Origin: Marinobacter salinexigens
GTDB taxonomy: Bacteria > Pseudomonadota > Gammaproteobacteria > Pseudomonadales > Oleiphilaceae
NCBI RefSeq assembly: GCF_008370345.1
Contig: NZ_VTUU01000008.1
Span: 109,332-173,331, forward strand
DNA: 64,000 nt
Direction of reading: 5' to 3'
Made by a program: the position numbers and the translations under genes. Under the pieces are notes generated by a model that did not search any database, was not told where the DNA came from, and saw only the letters and a list, made by a program, of their open reading frames with translations. Shown piece by piece: positions 1-9,505 of the stretch. The first letter of the stretch is position 1. Each line of letters begins with the position of its first letter.

Positions 1-183
1 GCGGATTTCACCCCTCACTTCGGCTTCCTGAATCATGCTGATTGCAGGACGGTCCTTGACCGAGCCCGCAGGATTATTGCCTTCCAGCTTGGCCAAAACG
101 ATGTTGCTGGTTTGCCCGGGGAGACGTTGCAGGCGTACCAGGGGGGTATGCCCGACATAATCTTCAATCGTGGGAAAATTCAT
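1..183 (-). CDS. cysM: Cysteine synthase B (O-acetylserine sulfhydrylase), N-terminal fragment
   Basis: The gene runs off the left edge, so only the first 61 codons are present. The translation opens MNFPTIEDYVGHTPLVRLQR and continues into LAKLEGNNPAGSVKDRPA, the PLP-lysine region of beta-family cysteine synthases. The lysine of SVKDR is the expected Schiff-base residue. The family makes cysteine from O-acetylserine and sulfide or thiosulfate in the cytoplasm. The start is the ATG at 183, preceded by an AGGG. It is divergent from the BarA/GacS kinase, an arrangement also found near gacS in pseudomonads. CysM rather than CysK is inferred from the N-terminus and this context. Confidence 0.85.
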   Translation of the reverse strand, partial: MNFPTIEDYVGHTPLVRLQRLPGQTSNIVLAKLEGNNPAGSVKDRPAISMIQEAEVRGEIR

Positions 184-407
184 TTCATTGCCCTGTGGTA
201 CACTTTTGGCTTCGCATGATACGCGTTATCGTCGCCGTCTCCCAAATACAGCTTGTCGCTATATCCATGACCGGTGGCTATAACCGCAGAGAATTTCCGG
301 AGGAGCTGAGATTAACCTCTCAGCGATCAGCCTCCTGTTCATCTATTCTGACAAGGACGTGATCCCGCATTGTCAGCGGGACCCGGGCAATCAATCAGGA
401 AAAGGAT

Positions 408-3284
408 ATGCGGCGCTGGGGCATTCGCAAAAAAGTATTGGTGGTAACCCTCGTTCCCACCCTGATGACAACACTCTTGCTCGGAATGTTCTTCACCTAC
501 AGCTGGGTGAACAACATCGAAAGCCTGCTGAGAGATCGTGGAGAGTCCCTCTCCCGACAACTGTCGGCAGCCTCCGAATACGGCCTGTTCACAGCCAACA
601 GAAGCCTTCTGAGCAGCCTGTCCAATGCCCTGCTGGAAGAACAGGACGTCCGCTCAATCACTTTCTTCGACGGCAGTGGCAGCCGCCTGCTACATACGGG
701 CCCCGGGGGGTCCGACACTATCAGTGTTGATGCACTGCCCGAGGAAGATGCAACCCGCATCAGCCAGCAGACGAGCACCCGTTTCATTACGCCGGTCTAC
801 ATGCAGGACCTGATGATCGAGAGCATGCTGGACCCGGATGCCCGCCAGAACCTGTCGCAACGTCGCGAGCCAGTTGGCTGGGTTGCGGTCGAGATGTCTC
901 ACATCCGTACCGAGAAGGAAACCTACAAAGCGCTACTTATCTCCCTGTTGCTGATCCTCTCGGGCGTTCTGGTCAGCCTGGCGATTGCCATGCGGCTCAG
1001 CCGTGCCTTCACCGATCCGGTGTTTGAACTGAACGCCGCCGTTGCCAAATTGAAGGAAGGCAAACTCGATACCCGTGTGCACACAGGCGCAGGCCCGGAA
1101 TTTGAACAGCTCGAATCCGGCCTGAACGCCATGGCGTCCGAGTTGAGCCAGGCTCAGGCGGAAATGCAGCAAAACATTGATCAGGCCACAGAGGATCTTC
1201 GGGAAACCCTCGAAACCATTGAAATCCAGAACATCGAACTGGACTTCGCCCGGAAGGAAGCGCTGGAAGCCAGCCGTATCAAATCCGAATTCCTGGCCAA
1301 CATGTCCCATGAAATCCGGACACCACTGAACGGCATTATCGGATTCACTGAACTTCTGCTTAAAAGCCCCCTGCCCCGGCAACAAAGGGATCATCTGAGC
1401 ACAATCCGGAAGTCCTCAGAAATTTTGCTGACGATCATCAACGACATCCTCGACTTTTCCAAGATCGAGGCAGGCAAGCTGATACTGGACCGGGTTCCTT
1501 TCCAGCTGCGGGACGTGGTGGAAGAAGTCATGGTGATGCTTGCTCCGGCGGCGCATTCCAAGAATCTGGATCTGGTGCCTCTGGTGTACAACGATGTACC
1601 GGATAACATCATGGGCGACCCCCTGCGGGTCAAACAGGTGATCACCAATCTGGTCAACAATGCCATCAAATTTACTCAGACCGGAGAGGTGGTGCTTCGG
1701 GCAAGCCTTGAGGAAGAAGACAGTGAAAATAATAAGGTATCGCTGCGCCTGAGTATTACGGATTCCGGTGTCGGACTTTCCCGGGCCCAGCAGCAGTCAC
1801 TGTTCAATGCCTTCAGTCAGGCTGATGCATCCACGGCTCGGCAATACGGCGGTACCGGGCTCGGGCTTGCGATCTCCAAACGCCTGGTGGAGGAGATGGG
1901 GGGCAAGATCGGGCTCGAAAGCGAACTGGGCAAGGGTTCCACATTCTGGTTTACTCTGACCTCCGAGTTGTCCGCAAGCGGCGAATCCGTCTCGCCGAAA
2001 GACGCCCTGCGCGGCGAACGCATTCTCTATCTGGAGCAGCAGAAAACTACCGGTCTGGCCGTCGAACATATGCTCCGGGATTGGGGCATGACGGTGGATC
2101 GCGTGAATTCGCCCGCTACCATGCAAGAACAGATTGAAGACGCCCAGAAGAGCCAGTCCGGCTATGCCCTGGCCATCATCGGCATTACCCGGCACCTGCT
2201 CAGTTCAAACCAGTATTGCAGTCTCCTTCGAACGCTGGAGATCGAGCGAGATTGCCGAACCCTGTTGCTGACGCCTACCCTGGAGACCCACGACACGCCA
2301 CTGTCGGGGCTTACCAGTGGCCACCTTACCAAACCGGTCTGCCGGGACGCTCTCTACGATGAACTGCTTCTGTTGGTGCATGGCATCAATGCTGGCAACC
2401 GGAACCCCCAGGACGAGGTGGTTCCGATCAATTCCCTGCCTGCAGGCAGCGTACCACGGGTGCTCGCGGTCGATGACAACGAGGCCAACCTGAAACTGGT
2501 GATGACCCTGCTCAAGGATCATCAGATTGAGGCAGAAGGTGCGGCCAGCGGATTCGAAGCATTGAGCAAAGCCCGCCAAAAGCCCTTTGACCTGGTATTC
2601 ATGGATCTTCAGATGCCCGGCATGGACGGTGTGGAAACCACGACCCGACTCCGGGAGATGGATCTGCCCGGGCACCGTACACCGATTATAGCGCTGACTG
2701 CCCACGCCTTGGCCGACGAGCAGGAACGCCTGACCCAACAGGGGTTTGATGGCTACATGGCCAAACCCATCAGTAGCAGCCAGCTAACGGATACCATCAG
2801 GGACTATACGGGCTATATCTGTGAGACCGTACAAACCGGCCGGCAAAGTCAGTTACCGGAAATCAGAGACACTCGTCGAGCACTGCGCCCTTCAACCCGC
2901 AAGATGCAACAGGACTGCGTCAGCGTTGAAGAAAGCATCCTGTTAGCAGCCGGAAAGGCGGATCTGGCGGAGGAGCTGTTCAGCATGCTGCTGGAACAGA
3001 TGAGTGCGGATATGGTTCAGATTGAAAAGCTCTGGAACAGTCAGGACATGGAAGAATTGCTCGAATGTGTTCACAAGCTCCATGGTGCCACCCGCTATTG
3101 CGGCGTGCCGGAACTCAGGCTGTCCGCCAATCGCCTTGAAACGGCCCTGAAGTGCTCGGCACCTGATACCGAGCACCAGAAGAATCAGCTGATCGCTGCC
3201 ATCGAACGCCTGAATATCTGGAGCGAACAAACTGATTGGCAGCAACTGTTTCGAGAGAAACGGCCTAAGGCCGAAACATCCTGA
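408..3284 (+). CDS. gacS: BarA/GacS-type hybrid sensor histidine kinase
   Basis: This 958-residue tripartite kinase has a TM segment near residues 10-30, a periplasmic sensor region to about 165, a second TM near 175-195 and a HAMP linker. A HisKA/HATPase core follows, with phospho-acceptor H301 in [11 protein letters not shown] and glycine boxes near residues 450-500. Then come a degenerate receiver-like stretch, a receiver with phospho-acceptor D733 in [11 protein letters not shown], and a C-terminal HPt domain with H889 in [11 protein letters not shown]. This is the BarA/GacS layout, which signals to UvrY/GacA and, through small RNAs, to CsrA/RsmA. The cognate regulator is not in the window. 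An AAAAGGA precedes the ATG. A small hairpin (305-324) lies in the leader. Confidence 0.93.
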   Translation: MRRWGIRKKVLVVTLVPTLMTTLLLGMFFTYSWVNNIESLLRDRGESLSRQLSAASEYGLFTANRSLLSSLSNALLEEQDVRSITFFDGSGSRLLHTGPGGSDTISVDALPEEDATRISQQTSTRFITPVYMQDLMIESMLDPDARQNLSQRREPVGWVAVEMSHIRTEKETYKALLISLLLILSGVLVSLAIAMRLSRAFTDPVFELNAAVAKLKEGKLDTRVHTGAGPEFEQLESGLNAMASELSQAQAEMQQNIDQATEDLRETLETIEIQNIELDFARKEALEASRIKSEFLANMSHEIRTPLNGIIGFTELLLKSPLPRQQRDHLSTIRKSSEILLTIINDILDFSKIEAGKLILDRVPFQLRDVVEEVMVMLAPAAHSKNLDLVPLVYNDVPDNIMGDPLRVKQVITNLVNNAIKFTQTGEVVLRASLEEEDSENNKVSLRLSITDSGVGLSRAQQQSLFNAFSQADASTARQYGGTGLGLAISKRLVEEMGGKIGLESELGKGSTFWFTLTSELSASGESVSPKDALRGERILYLEQQKTTGLAVEHMLRDWGMTVDRVNSPATMQEQIEDAQKSQSGYALAIIGITRHLLSSNQYCSLLRTLEIERDCRTLLLTPTLETHDTPLSGLTSGHLTKPVCRDALYDELLLLVHGINAGNRNPQDEVVPINSLPAGSVPRVLAVDDNEANLKLVMTLLKDHQIEAEGAASGFEALSKARQKPFDLVFMDLQMPGMDGVETTTRLREMDLPGHRTPIIALTAHALADEQERLTQQGFDGYMAKPISSSQLTDTIRDYTGYICETVQTGRQSQLPEIRDTRRALRPSTRKMQQDCVSVEESILLAAGKADLAEELFSMLLEQMSADMVQIEKLWNSQDMEELLECVHKLHGATRYCGVPELRLSANRLETALKCSAPDTEHQKNQLIAAIERLNIWSEQTDWQQLFREKRPKAETS

Positions 3285-3291
3285 AGCTTGA

Positions 3292-4032
3292 TCAGGCCCG
3301 GCCGCGGGCCTTGTCCAGAATCGCCTTCATATCGCGAACGGCATCTTTCAGACCGGTGAATACAGCCCGGGCAATAATGGCATGGCCAATATTGAGCTCG
3401 TTGATACCGGCAATCGCCGCTACTCGCTCGGTATTATGATAGTGCAGGCCATGGCCGGCGTTGACGATCAGCCCTTTCTTGCGAGCGTAGGAAACCGCGT
3501 CTGCAATGATTCTGAATGACGCTTCAACCTCATCAGGTGTCCTGGCTTCGGCATACTCACCGGTATGCAACTCCACCACAGGTGCGCCACACCGGACCGC
3601 TGCGTCAATCTGGACCGGATCCGGATCAATAAACAGGGACACCTCAGCACCGATCAGAGCAAGCCGCTCGCAAGCCTTCGCTACCCGGGCCTCCTGCCCC
3701 TCAACGTCTAGTCCGCCTTCCGTCGTCAGCTCCTCCCGCTTTTCAGGAACCAGACAGACACACTCCGGGCGGACCTGTTCTGCAAACGCCAACATCGCGT
3801 CCGTCACCGCCATTTCCAGATTCATCTTGGTCTGGAGAACTTCCCGCAACAGCAGCACGTCCCGATCCTGAATATGGCGCCGGTCTTCCCGGGGGTGGAT
3901 GGTGATGCCGTCCGCTCCCGCCTCTTCCGCAAGCAGCGCTGCCTGGACCGGGTCTGGATATCGGGTTCCCCTGGCTTGGCGCAGGGTCGCTACGTGATCA
4001 ATGTTGACGCCAAGCAATACTCTAGGATTCAT
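3292..4032 (-). CDS. pdxJ: Pyridoxine 5'-phosphate synthase
   Basis: PdxJ condenses 1-deoxy-D-xylulose 5-phosphate with 3-amino-2-oxopropyl phosphate in the last ring-closing step of DXP-dependent vitamin B6 synthesis. The protein begins [20 protein letters not shown] and contains [12 protein letters not shown] and [10 protein letters not shown], all strongly conserved in PdxJ. I chose the ATG at 4032 (247 codons with the stop) over an in-frame GTG at 4044, because family members begin right before the LLGVNIDH motif. The start overlaps the 3' end of recO by 11 bases, indicating translational coupling at the end of the lepA-lepB-rnc-era-recO-pdxJ gene string. Confidence 0.95.
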   Translation of the reverse strand: MNPRVLLGVNIDHVATLRQARGTRYPDPVQAALLAEEAGADGITIHPREDRRHIQDRDVLLLREVLQTKMNLEMAVTDAMLAFAEQVRPECVCLVPEKREELTTEGGLDVEGQEARVAKACERLALIGAEVSLFIDPDPVQIDAAVRCGAPVVELHTGEYAEARTPDEVEASFRIIADAVSYARKKGLIVNAGHGLHYHNTERVAAIAGINELNIGHAIIARAVFTGLKDAVRDMKAILDKARGRA

Positions 4033-4750
4033 GTCGTTCTCCACGAAGGTGACTGAACAGGCTACGACTGTGCAGTGGCTTTCCCTGCAACAGATAATCA
4101 GTTAATACCCGCATGACCCGTTTGGCGAGCCGCCGGCTGGTATCGGAAACCAGGTCGCCATCTGCGATTGCCAGCAATACCTCGCCTGGCAGTTCCCGCA
4201 GACGCACCCCCCCGCTCGGCTCGGACACGATGCCCTGCTCCGGATCATAGTAATAGGACTGACCGGCGACGACAGGCTCTCCAGTATCAGTACTCAGCGC
4301 CCAGGCAAACCCAAACCCGAGAGACTCGGCAAATGCTCCCTCGAAACGTCGGAGCACCGGCTCTATGTCCGTGGTGGATGCAAGTTCCGCAATCGCGTCG
4401 ATGTAGGCTGCAAAAAGGGTAGGATGAGGGTCTGCTGCGGGCAATATACGCTGCAACAGTTCATTAAGATAAAGCCCGCTGTACAGCGCCGCGGTACGTT
4501 TCAGCTCAGGGCCGGAGCGAACATCCACCTGGGTCAGGTTTTTCAGATCTCCACGCCCCCCCCAATCCAGCATGAGAGGCAAAAATGGCTGCAACTGGGC
4601 CTTAAGCGGGCTTTTCGCGCTGTTGGCGCCCCGGGCAATGACCGTCATACGCCCGTAATTAAGGGTAAAGACATCCACCATCAGGCTGGTCTCACGCCAG
4701 GCCCGACGGTGAATCACATAGGCGGGCTCTTGTCGCTCCAGCCCTCTCAT
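4022..4750 (-). CDS. recO: DNA repair protein RecO
   Basis: RecO works with RecR to load RecA on SSB-coated single-stranded DNA during gap repair and RecF-pathway recombination. The 242-residue protein has the N-terminal OB-fold region ([20 protein letters not shown], then [17 protein letters not shown]) and a helical C-terminal part, a normal length for gammaproteobacteria. The zinc-finger cysteines of many Gram-positive RecO proteins are absent, as is usual in gammaproteobacteria. It lies 7 bases after era and overlaps pdxJ, as in many relatives. Confidence 0.93.
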   Translation of the reverse strand: MRGLERQEPAYVIHRRAWRETSLMVDVFTLNYGRMTVIARGANSAKSPLKAQLQPFLPLMLDWGGRGDLKNLTQVDVRSGPELKRTAALYSGLYLNELLQRILPAADPHPTLFAAYIDAIAELASTTDIEPVLRRFEGAFAESLGFGFAWALSTDTGEPVVAGQSYYYDPEQGIVSEPSGGVRLRELPGEVLLAIADGDLVSDTSRRLAKRVMRVLTDYLLQGKPLHSRSLFSHLRGERHES

Positions 4751-4757
4751 AGCGGCC

Positions 4758-5678
4758 TCAGAGGTCGTTCATACCAAGACTTTTCAGTGCCCTGTCGCTG
4801 TCAGCCCAACCCCGTTTGACCTTAACCCACAGCCGTAACATGATTTTGCTGTCGAACAGGCGCTCCATATCGGTACGGGCTTCCTGTCCAATGCGGCGCA
4901 TCCGCTCACCCTTGTCACCAATGATGATCTTCTTCTGGCCTTCACGTTCAACCAGAATCAGCGCAGAAATATGCAGGGTCTTGCCTTCCCGCTTGAACTC
5001 TTCGATCTCCACCGCCACAGCGTATGGCAGTTCGGCTCCCAATTGACGGGTAATTTTCTCCCGGACAATTTCGGATGCGAGGAAGCGCTCACTGCGATCG
5101 GTAATCTGATCGTCCGGATAGAAATGGATACTTTCAGGAAGGTAGCGGCCAACAGCCTCTTCCAGAGGCTGCAGGTTGGTTTCCCGCAGTGCCGACAGCG
5201 GAATGATCTCGGCGAATTCCCGCTTCTTGGAGAGCATGTCCAGGTGCGGCAACATGGCTTCCCGGTTGGTTACCTTATCCACCTTGTTCACCGCAAGGAT
5301 CACCGGGCAACTCAGCTTGCTCAGCTTTTCCAGCACCATTTCATCCGCCGTGGTCCAGTTCATCTGATCCACAACAAACACGACAACATCAACGTCAATC
5401 AACGCTGACGTAGCTGCCTTGTTCATATATCGGTTCAGAGCTCGGGGCTCATCCTCGTGCATACCCGGCGTATCAACATAGATCGCCTGTACCGGCCCCA
5501 TGGTCTTGATACCAAGCACCTGATGTCGGGTGGTCTGGGGCTTACGAGAGGTGATACTGAGTTTCTGGCCAAGAATATGGTTGAGCAATGTGGATTTGCC
5601 CACGTTCGGGCGCCCTACTATGGCGACAAATCCACAACGGCTGTCCGGATTCTCCGGGCGGGTAATATCGTTCATCAC
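4758..5678 (-). CDS. era: GTPase Era
   Basis: Era is an essential GTPase that binds the 3' end of 16S rRNA and assists 30S subunit maturation. The 306-residue protein has G1 GRPNVGKST, a G3 DTPGMHEDE segment, G4 NKVDK and a C-terminal KH RNA-binding domain containing [17 protein letters not shown]. The ATG overlaps the stop of rnc by 4 bases, so the RNase III that processes pre-rRNA and the GTPase that matures 16S rRNA are translationally coupled. Length and motif order are standard. Confidence 0.97.
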   Translation of the reverse strand: MMNDITRPENPDSRCGFVAIVGRPNVGKSTLLNHILGQKLSITSRKPQTTRHQVLGIKTMGPVQAIYVDTPGMHEDEPRALNRYMNKAATSALIDVDVVVFVVDQMNWTTADEMVLEKLSKLSCPVILAVNKVDKVTNREAMLPHLDMLSKKREFAEIIPLSALRETNLQPLEEAVGRYLPESIHFYPDDQITDRSERFLASEIVREKITRQLGAELPYAVAVEIEEFKREGKTLHISALILVEREGQKKIIIGDKGERMRRIGQEARTDMERLFDSKIMLRLWVKVKRGWADSDRALKSLGMNDL

Positions 5679-6364
5679 TGGTTCTCCACACCCAACTCAC
5701 GCAGAGCGTTGCGCGCCGCCTGCTGCTCCGCAATACGACGACTGCTGCCGGTACCCGTCGTCTTGCGATCAAGGGACGGCAATGCGCAAGACACATGGAA
5801 CGTCTGGTTATGGGCCTCACCGTCCACGGAGATAACTTCATAACGAGGCAGCGGATACTGTCGGGACTGCAGGAATTCCTGCAAACGTGTTTTCGGATCT
5901 TTCTGGGTATCCTGAAGATCCAGTTTAGACAGTCGCTGTTCAAACCACTGCAGAACTTTTTCTCGACAGGTGTGAAAATCACTGTCCAGGTAAATAGCAC
6001 CGATAATCGATTCGACCGCATCAGCGAGGATCGACTCCCGGCGAAAACCACCGCTTTTCAGTTCCCCGGAACCCAGCCGAAGATAGTTGCCGAGCTCGAA
6101 CTCCCGTCCGATTTCCGCCAGTGTCACCCCTTTGACCATCCGTGCACGCAAACGGCTCAACTGGCCTTCCCGTGCTTTTCTGAAATTGAGGAACAAGTGC
6201 TCTGCAATCACCATGTTGACGATGGAATCGCCCAGAAACTCCAGGCGTTCATTGTTCTGATTGCCGTAACTGCGGTGTGTCAACGCAAGCAACAGGCGCT
6301 CCGGTGAATTGAACTGATATCCGATGCGCCGCTGCAGTTGTTCTAGGTCAGGTTGGGAACTCAC
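5675..6364 (-). CDS. rnc: Ribonuclease III
   Basis: RNase III cleaves double-stranded RNA and processes rRNA precursors and some mRNAs. The 229-residue protein carries the signature [16 protein letters not shown], with the conserved acidic residues, a second acidic cluster at [15 protein letters not shown], and a C-terminal double-stranded-RNA-binding domain ([12 protein letters not shown] through [13 protein letters not shown]). It overlaps DUF4845 upstream and era downstream by 4 bases each, so the cluster is tightly coupled. Confidence 0.97.
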   Translation of the reverse strand: MSSQPDLEQLQRRIGYQFNSPERLLLALTHRSYGNQNNERLEFLGDSIVNMVIAEHLFLNFRKAREGQLSRLRARMVKGVTLAEIGREFELGNYLRLGSGELKSGGFRRESILADAVESIIGAIYLDSDFHTCREKVLQWFEQRLSKLDLQDTQKDPKTRLQEFLQSRQYPLPRYEVISVDGEAHNQTFHVSCALPSLDRKTTGTGSSRRIAEQQAARNALRELGVENQ

Positions 6365-6750
6365 TTGCCCTTCATCTCGTATTTGTGCTGGAAGTGAACC
6401 ACGGTGTCCACGTTCCTGAAAATGTTATTGCGGACCTCGTAGTCCACATTGATGATCACCAGTTCGCCATCTTTTTGAACGGTGATGTTCTTGGCTTCAA
6501 AACCACGAACATTGTTCACACTCAGGCGCTTGTTGATCAGGGTTCTGACCTGTGCCGGCCCCATGTTCGAGAGGCCGTCAGTACCTTCAAGGCTTTCGAG
6601 GGCTTCCTGGATAGTCAGGTCATCCAGGTATGCCGGGCCGACTTTAATGACCAGTGTCAGCAGGCTGCCGAAAAACAACACCATGATCAGGATAGTCAGT
6701 GCACCTGCACCGGCTTGACGGTTCATGGCAGAGAGATTGTTTTTCTTCAT
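6361..6750 (-). CDS. DUF4845 membrane-anchored protein
   Basis: This 129-residue protein has a short basic N-terminus, one TM segment at about residues 15-37 ([20 protein letters not shown]) and a small periplasmic domain. It matches the DUF4845 proteins that sit between lepB and rnc in pseudomonads and relatives. The function is unknown. The pilin-like single N-terminal TM and the neighbouring signal peptidase suggest a role near the inner membrane, but this is inference from position only. Its stop overlaps the start of rnc. Confidence 0.8.
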   Translation of the reverse strand: MKKNNLSAMNRQAGAGALTILIMVLFFGSLLTLVIKVGPAYLDDLTIQEALESLEGTDGLSNMGPAQVRTLINKRLSVNNVRGFEAKNITVQKDGELVIINVDYEVRNNIFRNVDTVVHFQHKYEMKGK

Positions 6751-6776
6751 GGTTACTGCACTCCAGATTGTCGGAA

Positions 6777-7586
6777 TTATTCGATCCCACCTACACGATC
6801 AAAGGATGGCAGACTGGTAAGCGATTTCCAGTGCATCCAGATCGCAAACGCCTTACCAACGATCAGGTCGTCGGGAACCATGCCCCAGTACCGGCTGTCG
6901 TTGCTGTTATCCCGGTTGTCCCCCATGACAAAATAGTGACCATCGGGAACGGTCCACTCCCCCTCTCCGGACGCACCAGGCCGGCCGAGTGTGTGGTAAA
7001 TATCGTGCTCAACATTACCCAGCTCTTCCCGGCGACGCTCCACCGGAGGCAAGCGGGCGATAAACTGGTTCTCCACCCGTTCACCATTAATGAATAGCTG
7101 TTTGTCGCGATAGCGGATCTGGTCGCCGGGAAGACCAATCACCCGCTTGATGTAGTTGGTCTTGCCGTCTTTAGGATAGCGAAACACCATGACATCACCA
7201 CGCTGTGGGTCTCCCATCTCGATGACTTTGGTTCCCACCACCGGCAAACGGAACCCGTAGGAGTATTTGTTCACCAGAATGAAATCGCCGACTTCCAGGG
7301 TCGGCAACATGGAACCTGACGGAATCTGGAACGGCTCGATCAGGAATGAGCGCAGCACCAGCACGATGGCCAGAACCGGGAAAAAAGACCGGCTGAGATC
7401 CACCAGGTACGGTTCTTTCGGCTCTTCTGCCTCGGCCACTGAAGCATTGTCCGTCACACCCGGCGGGTTTCCGCTGGCTTTGGCTGCTGCCACACGACGT
7501 TCACGTAAAAACAGTTTATCCGCCAGCCATATCAGACCCGTCGCAAAGGTCAGAACAACCAGAACCAGAGGAAAATCGATATCCAT
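6777..7586 (-). CDS. lepB: Signal peptidase I
   Basis: LepB removes signal peptides from exported preproteins at the periplasmic face of the inner membrane. The 269-residue protein has an N-terminal TM segment, a second hydrophobic segment just before the active site, catalytic S92 in IPSGSMLPTL and the general-base K147 in NYIKRVIGLPGD. The C-terminal box GDNRDNSNDSRYWG is also present. Positions match the E. coli Ser/Lys dyad closely. It follows lepA by 11 bases, the usual lepA-lepB operon. Confidence 0.96.
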   Translation of the reverse strand: MDIDFPLVLVVLTFATGLIWLADKLFLRERRVAAAKASGNPPGVTDNASVAEAEEPKEPYLVDLSRSFFPVLAIVLVLRSFLIEPFQIPSGSMLPTLEVGDFILVNKYSYGFRLPVVGTKVIEMGDPQRGDVMVFRYPKDGKTNYIKRVIGLPGDQIRYRDKQLFINGERVENQFIARLPPVERRREELGNVEHDIYHTLGRPGASGEGEWTVPDGHYFVMGDNRDNSNDSRYWGMVPDDLIVGKAFAIWMHWKSLTSLPSFDRVGGIE

Positions 7587-7597
7587 TCAGGTGCCTT

Positions 7598-9400
7598 TTA
7601 TTTGTCGACTTGCAACACGGCCAGAAACGCTTCCTGGGGAACCTCCACGTTACCCAGTTGCTTCATGCGCTTCTTGCCCTCTTTCTGCTTCTGCAGCAGT
7701 TTTTTCTTCCGACTTACGTCACCGCCATAACATTTGGCCGTGACGTTTTTGCGCAGCGCCTTGACAGTCACCCGGGAAACCACCTGATTACCGATGGCGG
7801 CCTGAATGGCTATATCAAACATCTGCCGGGGGATCAGCTCTTTCATTTTTTCGATCAGCTGGCGGCCTTTGTAGTGGGACTGATCCTTATGCACGATCAA
7901 TGCCAGCGCATCCACACGGTCGCCGTTGATCAACACGTCCAGCCGTACCAGGTTTGCAGGCTGGAAACGCACAAAGTGGTAATCCAGGGAGGCAAAACCG
8001 CGACTCGCAGATTTGACCCGGTCGAAGAAGTCCATGACCACTTCAGCCATGGGCAACTCATAGGTGACCTGAACCTGGCTCGACATGAAGTGCATGTTCT
8101 TCTGAACACCGCGCTTCTCTTCGCACAGAGCAATCACATTACCCAGGTGGGCCTGCGGAACCAGAATATTGGCTTCCACGATGGGTTCGCGCATTTCTTC
8201 GATGGACCCAATATCCGGCAGACGAGAGGGGTTGTCCACCGACAACGTCTCACCCTGCCTTGTAACCACCTCATAGATAACCGTTGGCGCGGTGGTAATC
8301 AGATCAATGTCGTACTCGCGCTCCAGACGCTCCTGAATGATTTCCATGTGCAACATGCCAAGGAAGCCACAGCGGAAGCCAAAGCCGAGTGCGTCTGAAT
8401 TCTCAGGTTCGAAGAACAGAGACGCATCATTGAGGGTCAGTTTTTCCAACGCATCCCGGAAATCGTCGTAATCGTCGGCGCTCACCGGGAACAGGCCAGC
8501 GTAAACCTGCGGTTTGATCTTCTGAAAACCCGGCAGCATCGGCGTTTCTTCGGCAAACTTCTGGTGCACAATGGTGTCACCCACCGGTGCGCCATGAATA
8601 TCCTTGATACCAGCGACCACAAAACCTACGTCGCCGGCCTCCAGGATATTGGTATCCGTAGGCTTGGGATTAAAAATACCGACCTTGTCAGCATTCCAGG
8701 CCTTACCGGTCGACTTGATAACGATCTTGTCACCCTTTCTCAGGGTTCCTTCCGTTACACGCACCAGAGACACAACGCCCAGGTAGTTATCAAACCAGGA
8801 GTCAATAATCAGCGCTTGCAGGGGAGCACTTCGATCCCCTTTGGGGGGCGGAATCTTGGCAATCAGGTCTTCCAGTACGTCTTCAACGCCCAAGCCGCTT
8901 TTGGCACTGCAACGTACCGCTTCGGAAGCTTCGATACCAATGATGTCCTCAATTTCCGCGGCTACCCGTTCCGGCTCTGCCTGAGGCAAATCCATCTTGT
9001 TCAGTACCGGAACCACCTCGAGACCCTGCTCGATCGCGGTGTAACAGTTAGCCACAGACTGGGCTTCCACACCCTGACCGGCATCCACCACCAGCAACGC
9101 ACCCTCACAAGCATACAGAGAGCGGGATACCTCATAGGAGAAATCCACGTGCCCCGGGGTATCAATGAAATTCAGTTTGTACTCCTGACCATCACGGGCC
9201 TTGTAATTCAGCGTTACGCTCTGGGCCTTGATGGTGATCCCGCGCTCGCGCTCAAGATCCATGGAATCCAGCACTTGCTCAGCCATTTCCCGGTCTGTCA
9301 GGCCACCGCATGTCTGGATAAAGCGATCAGCCAGGGTAGATTTACCGTGGTCAATGTGAGCAATGATGGAGAAGTTACGGATTCGGCTCAGTTCAGTCAC
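7598..9400 (-). CDS. lepA: Elongation factor 4 (LepA)
   Basis: This 600-residue translational GTPase is closely related to EF-G. It has the G1 motif [10 protein letters not shown]2 around [11 protein letters not shown]3 DTPGHVDF and G4 NKMDL, followed by the LepA-specific C-terminal domain ending in [15 protein letters not shown]. Family members bind ribosomes and have been implicated in back-translocation, translation fidelity and 30S biogenesis. Length is typical. It is the first gene of the lepA-lepB-DUF4845-rnc-era-recO-pdxJ string. Confidence 0.97.
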   Translation of the reverse strand: MTELSRIRNFSIIAHIDHGKSTLADRFIQTCGGLTDREMAEQVLDSMDLERERGITIKAQSVTLNYKARDGQEYKLNFIDTPGHVDFSYEVSRSLYACEGALLVVDAGQGVEAQSVANCYTAIEQGLEVVPVLNKMDLPQAEPERVAAEIEDIIGIEASEAVRCSAKSGLGVEDVLEDLIAKIPPPKGDRSAPLQALIIDSWFDNYLGVVSLVRVTEGTLRKGDKIVIKSTGKAWNADKVGIFNPKPTDTNILEAGDVGFVVAGIKDIHGAPVGDTIVHQKFAEETPMLPGFQKIKPQVYAGLFPVSADDYDDFRDALEKLTLNDASLFFEPENSDALGFGFRCGFLGMLHMEIIQERLEREYDIDLITTAPTVIYEVVTRQGETLSVDNPSRLPDIGSIEEMREPIVEANILVPQAHLGNVIALCEEKRGVQKNMHFMSSQVQVTYELPMAEVVMDFFDRVKSASRGFASLDYHFVRFQPANLVRLDVLINGDRVDALALIVHKDQSHYKGRQLIEKMKELIPRQMFDIAIQAAIGNQVVSRVTVKALRKNVTAKCYGGDVSRKKKLLQKQKEGKKRMKQLGNVEVPQEAFLAVLQVDK

Positions 9401-9505
9401 AGACGATGGATACTCATAAAAAGACGAAGGATTGAGCCCGGAGAGGCCGCTACCGGAGTCCGGGAACGGCGTGATTTTACCGGTTACCGGCTACTATTAC
9501 CACGT